NCBI GenBank assembly: GCA_964573705.1
Contig: CAZNLT010000044.1
Coordinates: 1-38,246 of the forward strand
Length of the DNA: 38,246 nucleotides
Direction: 5' to 3'
Source: JAABSQ01 sp964573705
Lineage (GTDB): Bacteria > Desulfobacterota > Desulfobacteria > Desulfobacterales > Desulfococcaceae
Shown here: piece by piece, positions 6,963 to 16,089 of the stretch
Numbering within the stretch: position 1 is the stretch's first letter
Layout of the letters: each line of letters begins with the position of its first letter
Notes under the pieces: generated by a model
Told to the model about the DNA's origin: nothing
What the model saw: the letters and a program-made list of their open reading frames with translations, nothing else
Databases searched by the model: none
Translations under genes and position numbers: made by a program

Positions 6963-8906
6963 TCAGGAAGCCCCTTTCTTCTTTTTCACCACGTCGATCA
7001 GGCTCCCCTCCAGGATCATGCCGACCTGGCGGGAACTCATGGTGTGGACCGCTTCAATTTGCAGGCCCTGAGTGATGTTTTCCACGATCACCCGGTTTCC
7101 CGCCTGAATCGTCTGCCGCACATCGGGAATGCGCAGCACATCCTCGGGTTCGATTCGGGTCCAGTCCGCCGGGTCGGTAAAGGTGAGCGGCAGGATCCCG
7201 AAGTTGACCAGGTTCTGCCAATGAATTCGGGCGAAACTCTTGGCGATGACCGCCTGCACCCCTAAATACCGGGGGCCCAGCACCGCATGCTCCCGGCTGG
7301 AGCCCTGACCGTAATTGTCGCCGCCTACCAGCAGAGATCCGCTCTCCTTGTACTCCAGGGCCCGGTCGTAATAGGTTTCGTCCACCCGGCTGAGGGTGAA
7401 TTTGCTGATCTCCGGAATATTGCTTCGATACGGCAGAATCTTGGAGCCGGCCGGCATGATTTCGTCGGTGGAGATATCGTCTCCCATCTTGAGCAGGACC
7501 GGCCCTTCGATGGTATCGGGAATGGGCACGAACGGCGGCAGCGGCTGAATATTGGGCCCCTTTTCCAGCTCGGTTTCCTTCCCGGCCGGGTCCGGCGGAA
7601 CCAGCATGTCCCAGTTGACCTTGAGCCGGTCCGGTTCCGAAAACCGGGGGTAATCCATTTGCAGGGTGCGGGGGTCGGTGATCACCCCGGTCAGGGCCGA
7701 AGCCGCCGCGGTTTCCGGGCTGCACAGGTAGACCTGGTCTCCTCTGGCGCCGGAACGGCCCGGAAAATTCCGGGGCACGGTGCGAAGACTGATCCCGCCG
7801 GTGGCCGGGGCCTGGCCCATGCCGATGCAGCCGTTGCAGCCGGGCTGATGCACCCGGGCCCCGGCGTGGACCAGTTTTTCCATGAGCCCGAGATCGATCA
7901 GATTTTCCAGGATCTGGCGGGAGGTGGGGTTGATGTCCAGGGAGACCCGGTCGTGGACCTGCTTTCCTTCCAACATCAGAGCCGGCACCGCCATATCCCG
8001 CAAGCCGGGGTTGGCCGAGGAGCCGATATAGGCCTGGTTGATCTCGAGACCGGCCACCTCGGTCACCGGCGCCACATTGCCGGGGCTGGAGGGTTTGGCG
8101 ATCAGCGGCTCGATCTTGGACAAATCGATCTCGTCGTGAAGATCGTATTCGCAGCCTTCATCCGCCAGAATCTCTACAAAATCCTTTTCCCGGCCGTTGG
8201 CGCTCAGAAATCGCTTCACCGCATTATCCGACGGAAACACCGTGGTGGTGGCGCCCAGCTCCGCGCCCATGTTGGCGATAACGTGGCGGTCCATGGCGGT
8301 GAGGGTGTCCAGACCCGGTCCGTAGTATTCGATGACCTTGCCGAACCCGCCGTCCACTCCGTGCCGCCGAAGCATCTCCAGAATCACGTCTTTGGCGCTG
8401 CACCCGTCGGGCAGCGCGCCGGTCAGTTTCACCCCCATGATTTCGGGCATCTTGAGGTAAAACGGTTCGCCGGCCAGGGCCAGGCCCACATCCAGGCCCC
8501 CGGCGCCGATGGCCAGCATCCCCAGGGAACCGGCCGACGGGGTATGGCTGTCCGAGCCCAGCAGGGTCTTGCCCGGAATCCCGAAATGCTCCATGTGGAC
8601 CGGGTGGCTGACCCCGTTGCCGGGTCGGCTGTACCAGAGCCCGAATTTTCGGCAGGCGCTGCGAAGAAAAAGATGGTCGTCGGCGTTTTTATAGTCGAGC
8701 TGAAGCAGATTGTGGTCCACATACTGGGCCGACAGCTCGGTTTTCACCCGGGGAATGTTCATGGCCTCGAACTCGAGCATGACCATGGTGCCGGTGGCGT
8801 CCTGGGTCAGGGTCTGGTCGATCTTCAGCCCGATGTCGGCGCCGGGAACCATGTCACCGTCCAGCAGATGGGATTCGATCAGTTTTCGAGTGACGTTTTG
8901 GGTCAT
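6963..8906 (-). CDS. acn: Aconitate hydratase (short bacterial type)
   Basis: Isomerises citrate to isocitrate. The ATG at 8906 has AAGGAA nine bases upstream; a GTG two codons earlier (8912) is an alternative start. Numbering from the GTG start, LLGSDSHTPSAGSLGMLAIG is at 118-137, Cys359 and Cys362 (GCNGCIGMG) are two cluster ligands, RNFPGRSG is at 381-388, and the swivelling domain has GGDNYGQGSSREHAVLGPRY and FARIHWQNLVNFGI. The position of the first cluster cysteine, normally in GSCTN, is Ser299 in YIGSSANP. At about 647 residues it belongs to the shorter aconitase class rather than the 890-residue AcnA. It converges with the chemoreceptor gene, whose stop is only 4 bp away. Confidence 0.92.
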   Translation of the reverse strand: MTQNVTRKLIESHLLDGDMVPGADIGLKIDQTLTQDATGTMVMLEFEAMNIPRVKTELSAQYVDHNLLQLDYKNADDHLFLRSACRKFGLWYSRPGNGVSHPVHMEHFGIPGKTLLGSDSHTPSAGSLGMLAIGAGGLDVGLALAGEPFYLKMPEIMGVKLTGALPDGCSAKDVILEMLRRHGVDGGFGKVIEYYGPGLDTLTAMDRHVIANMGAELGATTTVFPSDNAVKRFLSANGREKDFVEILADEGCEYDLHDEIDLSKIEPLIAKPSSPGNVAPVTEVAGLEINQAYIGSSANPGLRDMAVPALMLEGKQVHDRVSLDINPTSRQILENLIDLGLMEKLVHAGARVHQPGCNGCIGMGQAPATGGISLRTVPRNFPGRSGARGDQVYLCSPETAAASALTGVITDPRTLQMDYPRFSEPDRLKVNWDMLVPPDPAGKETELEKGPNIQPLPPFVPIPDTIEGPVLLKMGDDISTDEIMPAGSKILPYRSNIPEISKFTLSRVDETYYDRALEYKESGSLLVGGDNYGQGSSREHAVLGPRYLGVQAVIAKSFARIHWQNLVNFGILPLTFTDPADWTRIEPEDVLRIPDVRQTIQAGNRVIVENITQGLQIEAVHTMSSRQVGMILEGSLIDVVKKKKGAS

Positions 8907-9210
8907 ATTCACATCTTCCTTTCACCCGGTTCAGGGGGGTCTGCTGCATAAATCCGGGAGTCCGCGTGTATTTCAAGAGGGAATCAGCCGAATCGAAACC
9001 GACCCGGCCGTCCCGACGATTCTGCCCGTGAACCCGCCGAAAACCGCGCTACCGAGGTCGGAAGAAGAAGATCGTCAGGCGAAGACAGGCATCGCCGCAG
9101 GAAAGACGGATTCATGTTTCAATCTGTTTTATTTACGCTGAACGCAAGGGGATTCCCAATAGTGGAAATTATGTATCGGTCGGGTCGGATTCCTGTATTT
9201 TGAGGCAATA
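8907..9210. other. Intergenic region upstream of aconitase
   Basis: About 300 bp between the aconitase start and the shared terminator, presumably holding the aconitase promoter on the minus strand. Apart from the AAGGAA ribosome binding site (minus strand, just upstream of 8906) I see no convincing promoter boxes, operator or coding sequence here. Confidence 0.5.
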
Positions 9211-9246
9211 AAAAAAAGCCCCTCGCCGAAGCGAAGGGCTTTTTTA
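9211..9246 (-). terminator. Terminator, probably of the lipoprotein/liv operon
   Basis: AGCCCCTCGC pairs with GCGAAGGGCT around a CGAA loop. It is flanked by an A-run on one side and a T-run on the other, so it can act in both directions. It lies 22 bp past the lipoprotein stop codon. Confidence 0.85.
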
Positions 9247-9267
9247 GCGGAAAGGAAAATGCGGGGA

Positions 9268-9861
9268 TTATTCGGGATAGGTGGATGTGAAGGGGACCAC
9301 CTCGGACACCCCGTCCGCCGAAAAGACGGCGGCCCCTTCCTTGACGTGGATCGGGAAACCGAATTCCGGGGCCTCGACCCACCAGGTCTGAAGCTGATCC
9401 CACACCGAGACGCCTTTTTCCTGAAGCTTGAACCCGCCGGTCACCATCAGGCTCAACAGCGACTGCCGGGCGTCGAACATGGCATGCACCCGCACCTGGT
9501 TGGTCTTGCCGGGCGGAATCCACTGGGTCTCCATGGCGCTTACGGTGTTGAGGTCGAACTCCTCGAAGGCCACCGTGAACTTGAAACTCTCCAGCTGCAC
9601 CGGATATTCGTTGGGGTTTTCGATATCAAAGACAAAGGCCAGATCCAGGGGCGCCCCGTAGTCGCCCGGGTCTCCCTTGGTGGGCTCCACCGTTTTGGCG
9701 AAATACCACCATCCCCAGTAGTGGGCCACCTCCGCATGGCTCAGGGAGACGGTCGGGGATTGAAAATTGGCCGGGGTCGGTTCCGGAGGACCCATCGCGG
9801 CGCAGCTCATAAAAAAAATTGCACATACACCTGCCAGACAGCCGATCATTATCCGTTTCAT
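9268..9861 (-). CDS. Lipoprotein with LEA14/WHy-like domain
   Basis: 197 residues from the ATG at 9861, preceded by AAAGGGGAGAA. An in-frame extension to 9960 is upstream of that site and overlaps livF. The N-terminus MKRIMIGCLAGVCAIFFMSC is a lipoprotein signal with lipobox and Cys20 as the lipidated residue. The mature part contains DLAFVFDIENPNEYPVQLES and FKFTVAFEEFDL, the pattern of LEA14-type beta-sandwich (WHy) domains. It probably sits in the outer or inner membrane facing the periplasm. It is the last gene of the minus-strand run, 31 bp after livF and just before the terminator, but a link to transport is not shown. Function unknown. Confidence 0.75.
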   Translation of the reverse strand: MKRIMIGCLAGVCAIFFMSCAAMGPPEPTPANFQSPTVSLSHAEVAHYWGWWYFAKTVEPTKGDPGDYGAPLDLAFVFDIENPNEYPVQLESFKFTVAFEEFDLNTVSAMETQWIPPGKTNQVRVHAMFDARQSLLSLMVTGGFKLQEKGVSVWDQLQTWWVEAPEFGFPIHVKEGAAVFSADGVSEVVPFTSTYPE

Positions 9862-9892
9862 CTTTGTTCTCCCCTTTTTGGGTAGGTTGGGG

Positions 9893-10702
9893 TCAGGTGA
9901 GCCATCGCTTTCGCCGTTTGTAGTGTTTGACATCCCTGAAGTTTTTGCGGCCCCCCACATCGGTCAACCCGAGATAAAAATCCTTGATGTCGGGGTTGTC
10001 CCGAAGCTTTTCAGCGGTGTCGTCCATGACGATGCGGCCGTTTTCCATGACATAGGCATAGGGGGACACGTTCAGGGCCAGTTTGGCGTTCTGCTCCACC
10101 AGGAGGATGGAGATCCCCTCCTCCCGGTTGAGCCGGGTGATGATGTTGAAGATCTCGTGAATCAACAGCGGCGCCAGACCCATGGAGGGTTCGTCCAGAA
10201 GAATCAGCTCGGGGCTGGTCATCAGGGCCCGGCCGACCACGGTCATCTGCTGCTCTCCGCCGCTGATGAAGCCGGCGGTTTCGGTGCGTTTATCCCGAAG
10301 CCGGGGAAAGTAGTGATAGACCATCTCCAGCCCCTCTTTCATGGAGCCCCCTTTTCGCAGGTGGGCCCCCACCTTCAGGTTCTCCTCCACCGTGAGGTGC
10401 TCGAACACCCGGCGCCCCTCAATGACCTGAACGATCCCCTTTTTGGCAATCTTCTCGGGCCCCAGGCGGTCGATGCGCTCCCCCATGAACTCGATGGCGC
10501 CGTCGGTCACCTCCCCGTCCTCATGCTTCAGAAGGCCCGAGACCGCCTTCAGGGTAGTGGATTTGCCCGCCCCGTTGGCCCCCAGAAGGGCCACGATCTT
10601 GCCCTTGGGCACCTCGATGGAGACCCCCTTGATGACCAGGATCACCTCATGATACCGGACCTCGATGTTGTTGATCTTTAAGATCGATTCCGCCTCAGCC
10701 AA
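9893..10702 (-). CDS. livF: Branched-chain amino acid-type ABC transporter, ATP-binding protein LivF
   Basis: 269 residues. Walker A is GANGAGKST at 41-49, the signature SGGEQQM begins at 147, and Walker B is LILLDEPSMGLAP at 166-178, followed by the H-loop-equivalent VEQNAKLAL typical of LivF (Asn-Ala after Gln in place of the His of LivG). LivF and LivG form the ATPase pair energising LivH and LivM. The C-terminus carries an extra basic tail (about 20 residues, ending HYKRRKRWLT) beyond the usual end. It follows the binding-protein gene by 34 bp on the minus strand. Substrate cannot be taken from the name alone: the neighbouring acyl-CoA ligase suggests an organic or fatty acid. Confidence 0.93.
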   Translation of the reverse strand: MAEAESILKINNIEVRYHEVILVIKGVSIEVPKGKIVALLGANGAGKSTTLKAVSGLLKHEDGEVTDGAIEFMGERIDRLGPEKIAKKGIVQVIEGRRVFEHLTVEENLKVGAHLRKGGSMKEGLEMVYHYFPRLRDKRTETAGFISGGEQQMTVVGRALMTSPELILLDEPSMGLAPLLIHEIFNIITRLNREEGISILLVEQNAKLALNVSPYAYVMENGRIVMDDTAEKLRDNPDIKDFYLGLTDVGGRKNFRDVKHYKRRKRWLT

Positions 10703-10736
10703 GACGCACCCTCCCCTCTGTGAAGCCGTTTCGGTG

Positions 10737-11999
10737 CTACCACCCGAGCCATTCCTTTTCCCATTTTTCCGGCCACCGGGCGGGAAGGTCCACCCGTTTC
10801 AACAGGGCGAAGTCCCCGCCCCGGTATTCGTAGATGTTCACCTGTCCGGTGGGGCGGTGATCCGCGGGAGTAAAGGTCACCGGAGGCGCACCCAGTCCGA
10901 TCTCGAAATTTTCCATGGTTTCGAACCCCTGCTTCAGGATTCCCTCGCCGTCGAGTTTTCCGGCCTTGTCGGCCCGCTTCATGGCTTCCCAGAGAATCAG
11001 AACATCCCCCCAGGCCTGAATGGTCCGGATCAGCCGCTTTTCCTGAGCGACCCCGGGGTTGTATTTTCTGGCGTATTCCACCACCTTGTCCATTATCGGC
11101 ACATCCTCGCCGTAGAAGGCGCAGACCGCCACCCCCATGGCCCCTTCGGCGGCCTTGCCGGCCAGCCGGGGCAGGTTTTCGTCAAACCCCCAGACATTGA
11201 TGATGTGGTCGGCCTTCAGACCCAGGGAGTAGGCGTCCCGCAGGGTGGCGGCCACCGACATGGTGGTGTTGCCGTGCCAGATCACGTCGGGCTTGAAGTC
11301 TTTCATTCCCAGGACCTGGCTCTTGGTGTCGATGGCGAAGAGGGAGACGTCCTGGTCCGGACCGATATCGAACCCGAGGAGTTCGGCCTGGTCCTTGATC
11401 GCCTTGATGGGCGCGCTGCAATAGGGAGAGGCAAACATGTAAGAGCAGAGAAACCGGGGTTTGCGCTTGCCGTAGTCGGGGTGTTCGGGCCATTTTTCAT
11501 CGAACCAGGCGGTGATGGCGCCCCGGGCCCCGCTGGAGTAGTCTACGGAGAAAAAGAGGTTGTAGGGAGTCTTTTCGGGATCGGTAAGATGCCCCGAGTA
11601 GGAGGCCGACACATAGGGCATCTGGTCCTTGGTCACCGTGGGCGAAAGCGCTTCGGTGTCGCCGGTGCCCCACCCGAGCACGGCCACGCTGCCCAACCGC
11701 TTGAAAAGCTTGTATTTGGTAAGGGCCTCGGGGACCCGGTATCCGTAGTCGAACTGGTAGAGCTTGATCGGTTTGCCGTTGACCCCGCCGTTGTCGTTGG
11801 CGTAATGGATGGCCTCGGCGATGCCCAGGGCGTAGTCTTTGCCCACGTCCGAGGTGGCCCCGGTCATGTCGTTGAGGGCCCCCACCTTGACCTCCTCCGC
11901 ACCGAGGGCGCCGAAGCTCAACCCCAGAATGAGGCCGATGGTCGCCAGGAGCATCACCGCTCCGGACCCGTACCGTCTGCATGTACTCTGTTTTTTCAT
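10737..11999 (-). CDS. Periplasmic substrate-binding protein of the liv-type transporter
   Basis: 420 residues from the ATG at 11999, preceded by AAAGGGG. The longer reading to 12074 lacks a better site. A basic start (MKKQSTCRRYGSG) and a hydrophobic core ending SFGALGA form a signal peptide. The mature protein opens EEVKVGALNDMTGATSDVGK, the type I periplasmic-binding fold, and is of the LivK/amide-urea binding protein superfamily. Several Trp- and Tyr-rich segments (VDYSSGARGAITAWFDEKWP) suggest a larger or aromatic ligand, though this is only a hint. It lies between livM and livF and should feed the LivHM channel. Confidence 0.9.
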   Translation of the reverse strand: MKKQSTCRRYGSGAVMLLATIGLILGLSFGALGAEEVKVGALNDMTGATSDVGKDYALGIAEAIHYANDNGGVNGKPIKLYQFDYGYRVPEALTKYKLFKRLGSVAVLGWGTGDTEALSPTVTKDQMPYVSASYSGHLTDPEKTPYNLFFSVDYSSGARGAITAWFDEKWPEHPDYGKRKPRFLCSYMFASPYCSAPIKAIKDQAELLGFDIGPDQDVSLFAIDTKSQVLGMKDFKPDVIWHGNTTMSVAATLRDAYSLGLKADHIINVWGFDENLPRLAGKAAEGAMGVAVCAFYGEDVPIMDKVVEYARKYNPGVAQEKRLIRTIQAWGDVLILWEAMKRADKAGKLDGEGILKQGFETMENFEIGLGAPPVTFTPADHRPTGQVNIYEYRGGDFALLKRVDLPARWPEKWEKEWLGW

Positions 12000-12092
12000 T
12001 GAGTCCCCTTTCTGATAAACCGGATGATTGTGCAATGGATCATTCACGTAACCCGTCATACCTTCTCTATTCACACCTTCCCCCGAATCGGA

Positions 12093-13193
12093 TCAGTAGG
12101 AGAAGGGCCATAGATTGAAATAGTTTTTCATCTGCCACCACCGGTAGGCCAGCCCGTTGGGTTCGAAGATCAGAAACAGGCAGATGGCCAGGCCGAAGGC
12201 GGCCTCCTTGATAAACAGAAAATCCATGAGCAATTTGGGGTAGGTGGCCGCCAGCGGCATCATCCCGAGCTGCAGAAGCTCCATCACCACCACCATGAAG
12301 ACCGACCCGAAGATGGCCCCGTGGATGGAGCCCACCCCGCCGATCAGAATCACCCCCACCAGCCACAGCGACCAGAACCAGGGAAAGTGCTCGGGGCTGA
12401 TGGCGGCCAGGTTGCTGATCCAGAAGGCCCCGGCGATGCCGCCGATGACCCCGGCCACGAAAAAGGCGAGGAGTTTATACCCCACGACGTTGATCCCCAT
12501 GACTTCGGCGGAGATGTCGTTGTCCCGAATGGCCACCCAGGCCCGGCCCACCCTGGACCGAAGCAGGTTGACGATAGCGACCACGCACACGATGGTGAGT
12601 ACCAGCATCAAAAAATAGACATCCAGATCGCTGTCGATCACCCAGGGGCCGAACTTGACGGTGCCCGGCGGCAAGGAAAAGGCCTGCCCCCGCCCGCCGA
12701 TCTGACTGATGTACTGGGTGATGATGAAATCCACGGTGATGAACTGGGCCGCCATGGTGGTGAGGATCAGGTAAAATCCCTTGACCCGGGCCGAGGGCAG
12801 CCCGAACAGGACGGACCAGAAGCCGGCGACCACTGCCGCGATCAGAATGGAGATCGGATAGGCCAGACCCCAGTCCATCAAAAAGCCGGGCCACGGAAAT
12901 TCCAGGATCAGCAGGGTGCTGGTATAGGCCCCCACCGCCAGAAAGGCGGCGTGGCCCAGGGTCACCTGGCCGCAGAACCCGATCAGGAGCTGGACCCCCA
13001 GGGCCCCCAGGACGGTGTAGCCCACCTGGTTGAAGACGCTGAGCCAGTAATCGTCGGCCATCAGCGGTATACCGATAAACAGAAACAGAAACAGGAGGAC
13101 CATCTTTCCCCGAACAAAATGGGTCTGCCACAGGGCATGGTCCGCCCGGTAGTTCTGGTGATAGACACCGCAAGGTAGAAACCTGGTCGACAT
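12093..13193 (-). CDS. livM: Liv-type ABC transporter permease LivM
   Basis: 366 residues with about ten hydrophobic helices. LivM hallmarks are GFCGQVTLGHAAFLAVGAYT (about 82-101) and the cytoplasmic coupling segment SRVGRAWVAIRDNDISAEVM, followed by GINVVGYKLLAFFVAG. The N-terminal 30 residues before the first helix (FLFLFIGIPLM) are hydrophilic and longer than usual. It pairs with LivH in the inner membrane. The gap to the livH stop is 18 bp. The C-terminus ends in an aromatic-rich segment (RWWQMKNYFNLWPFSY). Confidence 0.93.
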   Translation of the reverse strand: MSTRFLPCGVYHQNYRADHALWQTHFVRGKMVLLFLFLFIGIPLMADDYWLSVFNQVGYTVLGALGVQLLIGFCGQVTLGHAAFLAVGAYTSTLLILEFPWPGFLMDWGLAYPISILIAAVVAGFWSVLFGLPSARVKGFYLILTTMAAQFITVDFIITQYISQIGGRGQAFSLPPGTVKFGPWVIDSDLDVYFLMLVLTIVCVVAIVNLLRSRVGRAWVAIRDNDISAEVMGINVVGYKLLAFFVAGVIGGIAGAFWISNLAAISPEHFPWFWSLWLVGVILIGGVGSIHGAIFGSVFMVVVMELLQLGMMPLAATYPKLLMDFLFIKEAAFGLAICLFLIFEPNGLAYRWWQMKNYFNLWPFSY

Positions 13194-13211
13194 ATCCGCT
13201 CTCCGTATCCG

Positions 13212-14096
13212 CTAAACCCGTTCGATTCGCTCCCACCCCCAGAGCCCGTGCGGCTTGAAGAGGAGGAAAATGACCATGAAAACAAAGGGGACGATCTCCT
13301 TGACGCCGCCTGGAAAATACCGATCCAGGTAGGCCCCGGAAAGGTTCTGAAGCACCCCGATGATGATCCCGCCGGCGATGGCCCCGGGTACCGAATTGAG
13401 CCCGCCCAGCACCACGGCGGGAAGCACCAGGAGCCCCAGGTAACCGACTGAGATATTGAGCCCGTTAATATTCCCGAGGAGGGTTCCCCCCACCCCTGCA
13501 GCCATGAAGGCGATGGCCCAGGAGGCCGCGTAGACGAAACGGGCACTCACCCCCAGGGAGAGGGCGGCCATTTCATCGTCGGCGGTGGCCTGCATGGCCA
13601 GCCCCCACCGGGTGTACTTGAAAAAGGCCACAAAGATCAGCAGCAGGGCGATGGCCGCGATAAAACTCCAGAGGTATACCTGCCCGATGATCAGCGGCCC
13701 GATAATGATCGGCTCCATGGGAAAGACCGGGGGGCTGAAAACCTTGGTATCGGTGCCCCAGATGAATTCCACCGTTCCCCGAAAGAAAAAGGAGAGGCCC
13801 ACCGTGACCATGATGACGGTCAGCACCGGTTCGCCGATCAGCCGGTCCAGAAAGATCCGCTCGGTGAGAACGCCCAGGATCAGCCCGATGATGACCGACA
13901 GGATCAGCGACAGAATAAACGGCACCCCGGCCTGATAGAAGCTGAGGGACACATAAGCCCCGATCAGGGTCATCTCCCCCATGGCCAGGTTGAGGACCCC
14001 CGAACACTTATAGATCAGGACCCATCCCAGGGCGACCAGGGCGTAGATACCGCCCACCATGATTCCGGTGGTCAGCGTCATTAGAAACAGTTCCAT
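13212..14096 (-). CDS. livH: Liv-type ABC transporter permease LivH
   Basis: 294 residues, normal length for LivH. Hydrophobic helices alternate with the conserved ALGWVLIYKCSGVLNLAMGE near residues 22-41, RGTVEFIWGTDTK, and the coupling loop TRWGLAMQATADDEMAALSL followed by GVSARFVY. NSVPGAIAGGIIIGVLQN is the family's C-terminal signature. Its start abuts the stop codon of the acyl-CoA ligase gene with no gap, so it is translated from the same polycistronic message. It forms the membrane channel with LivM. Confidence 0.93.
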   Translation of the reverse strand: MELFLMTLTTGIMVGGIYALVALGWVLIYKCSGVLNLAMGEMTLIGAYVSLSFYQAGVPFILSLILSVIIGLILGVLTERIFLDRLIGEPVLTVIMVTVGLSFFFRGTVEFIWGTDTKVFSPPVFPMEPIIIGPLIIGQVYLWSFIAAIALLLIFVAFFKYTRWGLAMQATADDEMAALSLGVSARFVYAASWAIAFMAAGVGGTLLGNINGLNISVGYLGLLVLPAVVLGGLNSVPGAIAGGIIIGVLQNLSGAYLDRYFPGGVKEIVPFVFMVIFLLFKPHGLWGWERIERV

Positions 14097-16040
14097 TCAG
14101 TTGACACTCCTTTCCGGGGCCGGTTTGTCTTCGGCGACATCCAGGGTTCGAATCTGAAGGTCGGTCTTGACGTGGGACTGGCGACCGTCCTCATAGTTGA
14201 TGGTCATGTCCAGGTGAACGTGGTCCCGGTCAGAATAGAGCGCGTCCAGGATCGGGGCATACCGATTTTCCACAAAGGTCCGGCGAAGCTTTCGGGTACG
14301 GGTCAGCTCGTCGTCGTCCGGGTCGAACTCCTTGAACAGGTTGACGAACCGGCGCACCCGGGCCGGTTCCGGAAGGTCTTCGTTGGCCTTGACGATCTGT
14401 TTCTGGATCAGGTCGCAGACCTCCGGCTTCTGGGAAAGTTCATGGTAGCTGGTATAGGTCAGCTTCTTTTCGTCGGCCCAATTGCCCACCACCGAATAGT
14501 CGATGCAGATGACGGCGGTGATATAGTCCCGCTCATGCCCGATGACCCAGGACTCCAGGACATAAGGGCTGAATTTTAGGCGGGTCTCCAGGTACTGGGG
14601 CGAGAAGGGGCGGCCGTCTTTCAGGGTCATGACGTCTTTGGACCGGTCGAAGACCACCAGCTGGCCGTCTTCGTCGATAAAGCCCTTGTCGTCGGTATGG
14701 AGCCAGCCGTCTATCAGGGCCTTTTCCGTGGCCTCGGGATTTTTGAAATAGCCCTGAAACACCGAAGGACTTTTGACAATGATCTCGCCGTCTTCGGTAA
14801 TATCGACCTCGGTCTCGGGTATCGGAAACCCCACCGTATCGAACTTGATGTCTCCGGTCCTGTGAACCACCGCGATTCCGGCCACCTCGGTCTGGCCGTA
14901 GATCTGCTTCAGATTGACCCCCAGGGCGTGAAAAAACCGGAAATGGTCGGGACCCATGGCGGCCCCGCCGGTATAGGCGTTGCGCACCCGGGAGAGCCCC
15001 AGATGGTCCTTGAGTTTTCGAAGCACCCCGTAGTAGGCGATCCACCCCAGCAGGTTCCAGTACCAGGGGATCGGCTGTTTCCTGAACCGCATGTTCGCCA
15101 GCCGGTAGCCGATTTTGGAGGCGATCTCATAGCCCTTGCGTTTGGTCCAGGTGGCGTCGAGGTATTTGACCTGGACCGACCGGGTCATCTGCTCGTACAT
15201 TCGGGGCGGGGCGAACATCACGTGGGGGCCGATCTCCCGAATATTCTCCTGGGCGGTCTCCGGGTCCTCGGGAAAATTGAGGGTATACCCGATCTGCAGG
15301 CCGCAGGAGATGGACATCATCTGCTCCCCGATCCAGGCAAAGGGCAGATAGGAGACATAGTCGTCGGTGGGCCCGCAGGGGTCCACCGCCATCAGGTTTT
15401 TGCCCATGGAGAGCATGTTGTAATGGGTCAGAAGCACCCCCTTGGGAAGGGAGGTGGTGCCCGAGGTATAAAACAGCAGAGCCGTATCGCCGCCGGTGGA
15501 CTGGTGGACCAGTTCCTTGAAAAGATCCGGCTGCTCCCGGTCCAGTTCCCGGCCCAGTTCCTGCACATCCCTCAGGCTCAGGAGCGTGTCGAGGGTATAA
15601 TTGCGCATCCCCTTGGGGTCGTCCCAGATGATCTTTTCCAGCTTGGGACAGGCATCCAGAATGGAAAGCCCCTTGTCCACCTCCTCCTGGCCCTCGCCGA
15701 ATAAAAACCTGGTGTCGGAATGGTCGATGATGTAGCGAACCTCCTCCATGAGGCTTTCCTGAAACAGCCACACCCCCACCCCGCCGGCGCAGAGTACGGC
15801 CATCTCTGCGAAAAGCCCTTCGGGCCGGTTTACCCCGATGATGGAGACCTTGTCTCCCGGCTTCAATCCCAGCCGCACCAGGCCGAGGGTGATGGCCTTG
15901 ACGTTGTCCAGGTAATCCTGCCAGGTGATGGGCCGCCAGATGCCGAATTCCTTCTCCCGCATGGCCACCCGGCCTTTTCCGAATCGTTCGGCCTGGGCGT
16001 AAAACAGCTTGGGTATGGTCAGATCCTTGGTAATCTCCAT
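14097..16040 (-). CDS. Long-chain acyl-CoA ligase (AMP-forming)
   Basis: 647 residues, similar in length to FAA1-type long-chain fatty acyl-CoA synthetases. It activates a carboxylic acid to its CoA thioester through an acyl-AMP. The AMP-binding P-loop LLFYTSGTTSLPKGV is at about 188-202, with IYGQTEVAGIAV for adenine binding and WLHTDDKGFIDEDGQLVVFD with the ribose-binding Asp. The C-terminal hinge DRSKDVMTLKDGRPFSP is present. The start at 16040 is weakly marked. It sits between livG and livH in the transporter operon, so import and CoA activation are probably coupled. Substrate unknown: fatty or aromatic acids are the obvious candidates. Confidence 0.92.
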   Translation of the reverse strand: MEITKDLTIPKLFYAQAERFGKGRVAMREKEFGIWRPITWQDYLDNVKAITLGLVRLGLKPGDKVSIIGVNRPEGLFAEMAVLCAGGVGVWLFQESLMEEVRYIIDHSDTRFLFGEGQEEVDKGLSILDACPKLEKIIWDDPKGMRNYTLDTLLSLRDVQELGRELDREQPDLFKELVHQSTGGDTALLFYTSGTTSLPKGVLLTHYNMLSMGKNLMAVDPCGPTDDYVSYLPFAWIGEQMMSISCGLQIGYTLNFPEDPETAQENIREIGPHVMFAPPRMYEQMTRSVQVKYLDATWTKRKGYEIASKIGYRLANMRFRKQPIPWYWNLLGWIAYYGVLRKLKDHLGLSRVRNAYTGGAAMGPDHFRFFHALGVNLKQIYGQTEVAGIAVVHRTGDIKFDTVGFPIPETEVDITEDGEIIVKSPSVFQGYFKNPEATEKALIDGWLHTDDKGFIDEDGQLVVFDRSKDVMTLKDGRPFSPQYLETRLKFSPYVLESWVIGHERDYITAVICIDYSVVGNWADEKKLTYTSYHELSQKPEVCDLIQKQIVKANEDLPEPARVRRFVNLFKEFDPDDDELTRTRKLRRTFVENRYAPILDALYSDRDHVHLDMTINYEDGRQSHVKTDLQIRTLDVAEDKPAPERSVN

Positions 16041-16089
16041 GTCACATCCGTTCGCTCCTGATCGTCACTATCGATGGCTTCGGGTCGGT

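Noticed and set aside
14141..14160. tRNA T-loop-like GGTTCGAATC
   Set aside because: It lies inside the coding sequence of the acyl-CoA ligase and no cloverleaf can be formed around it.
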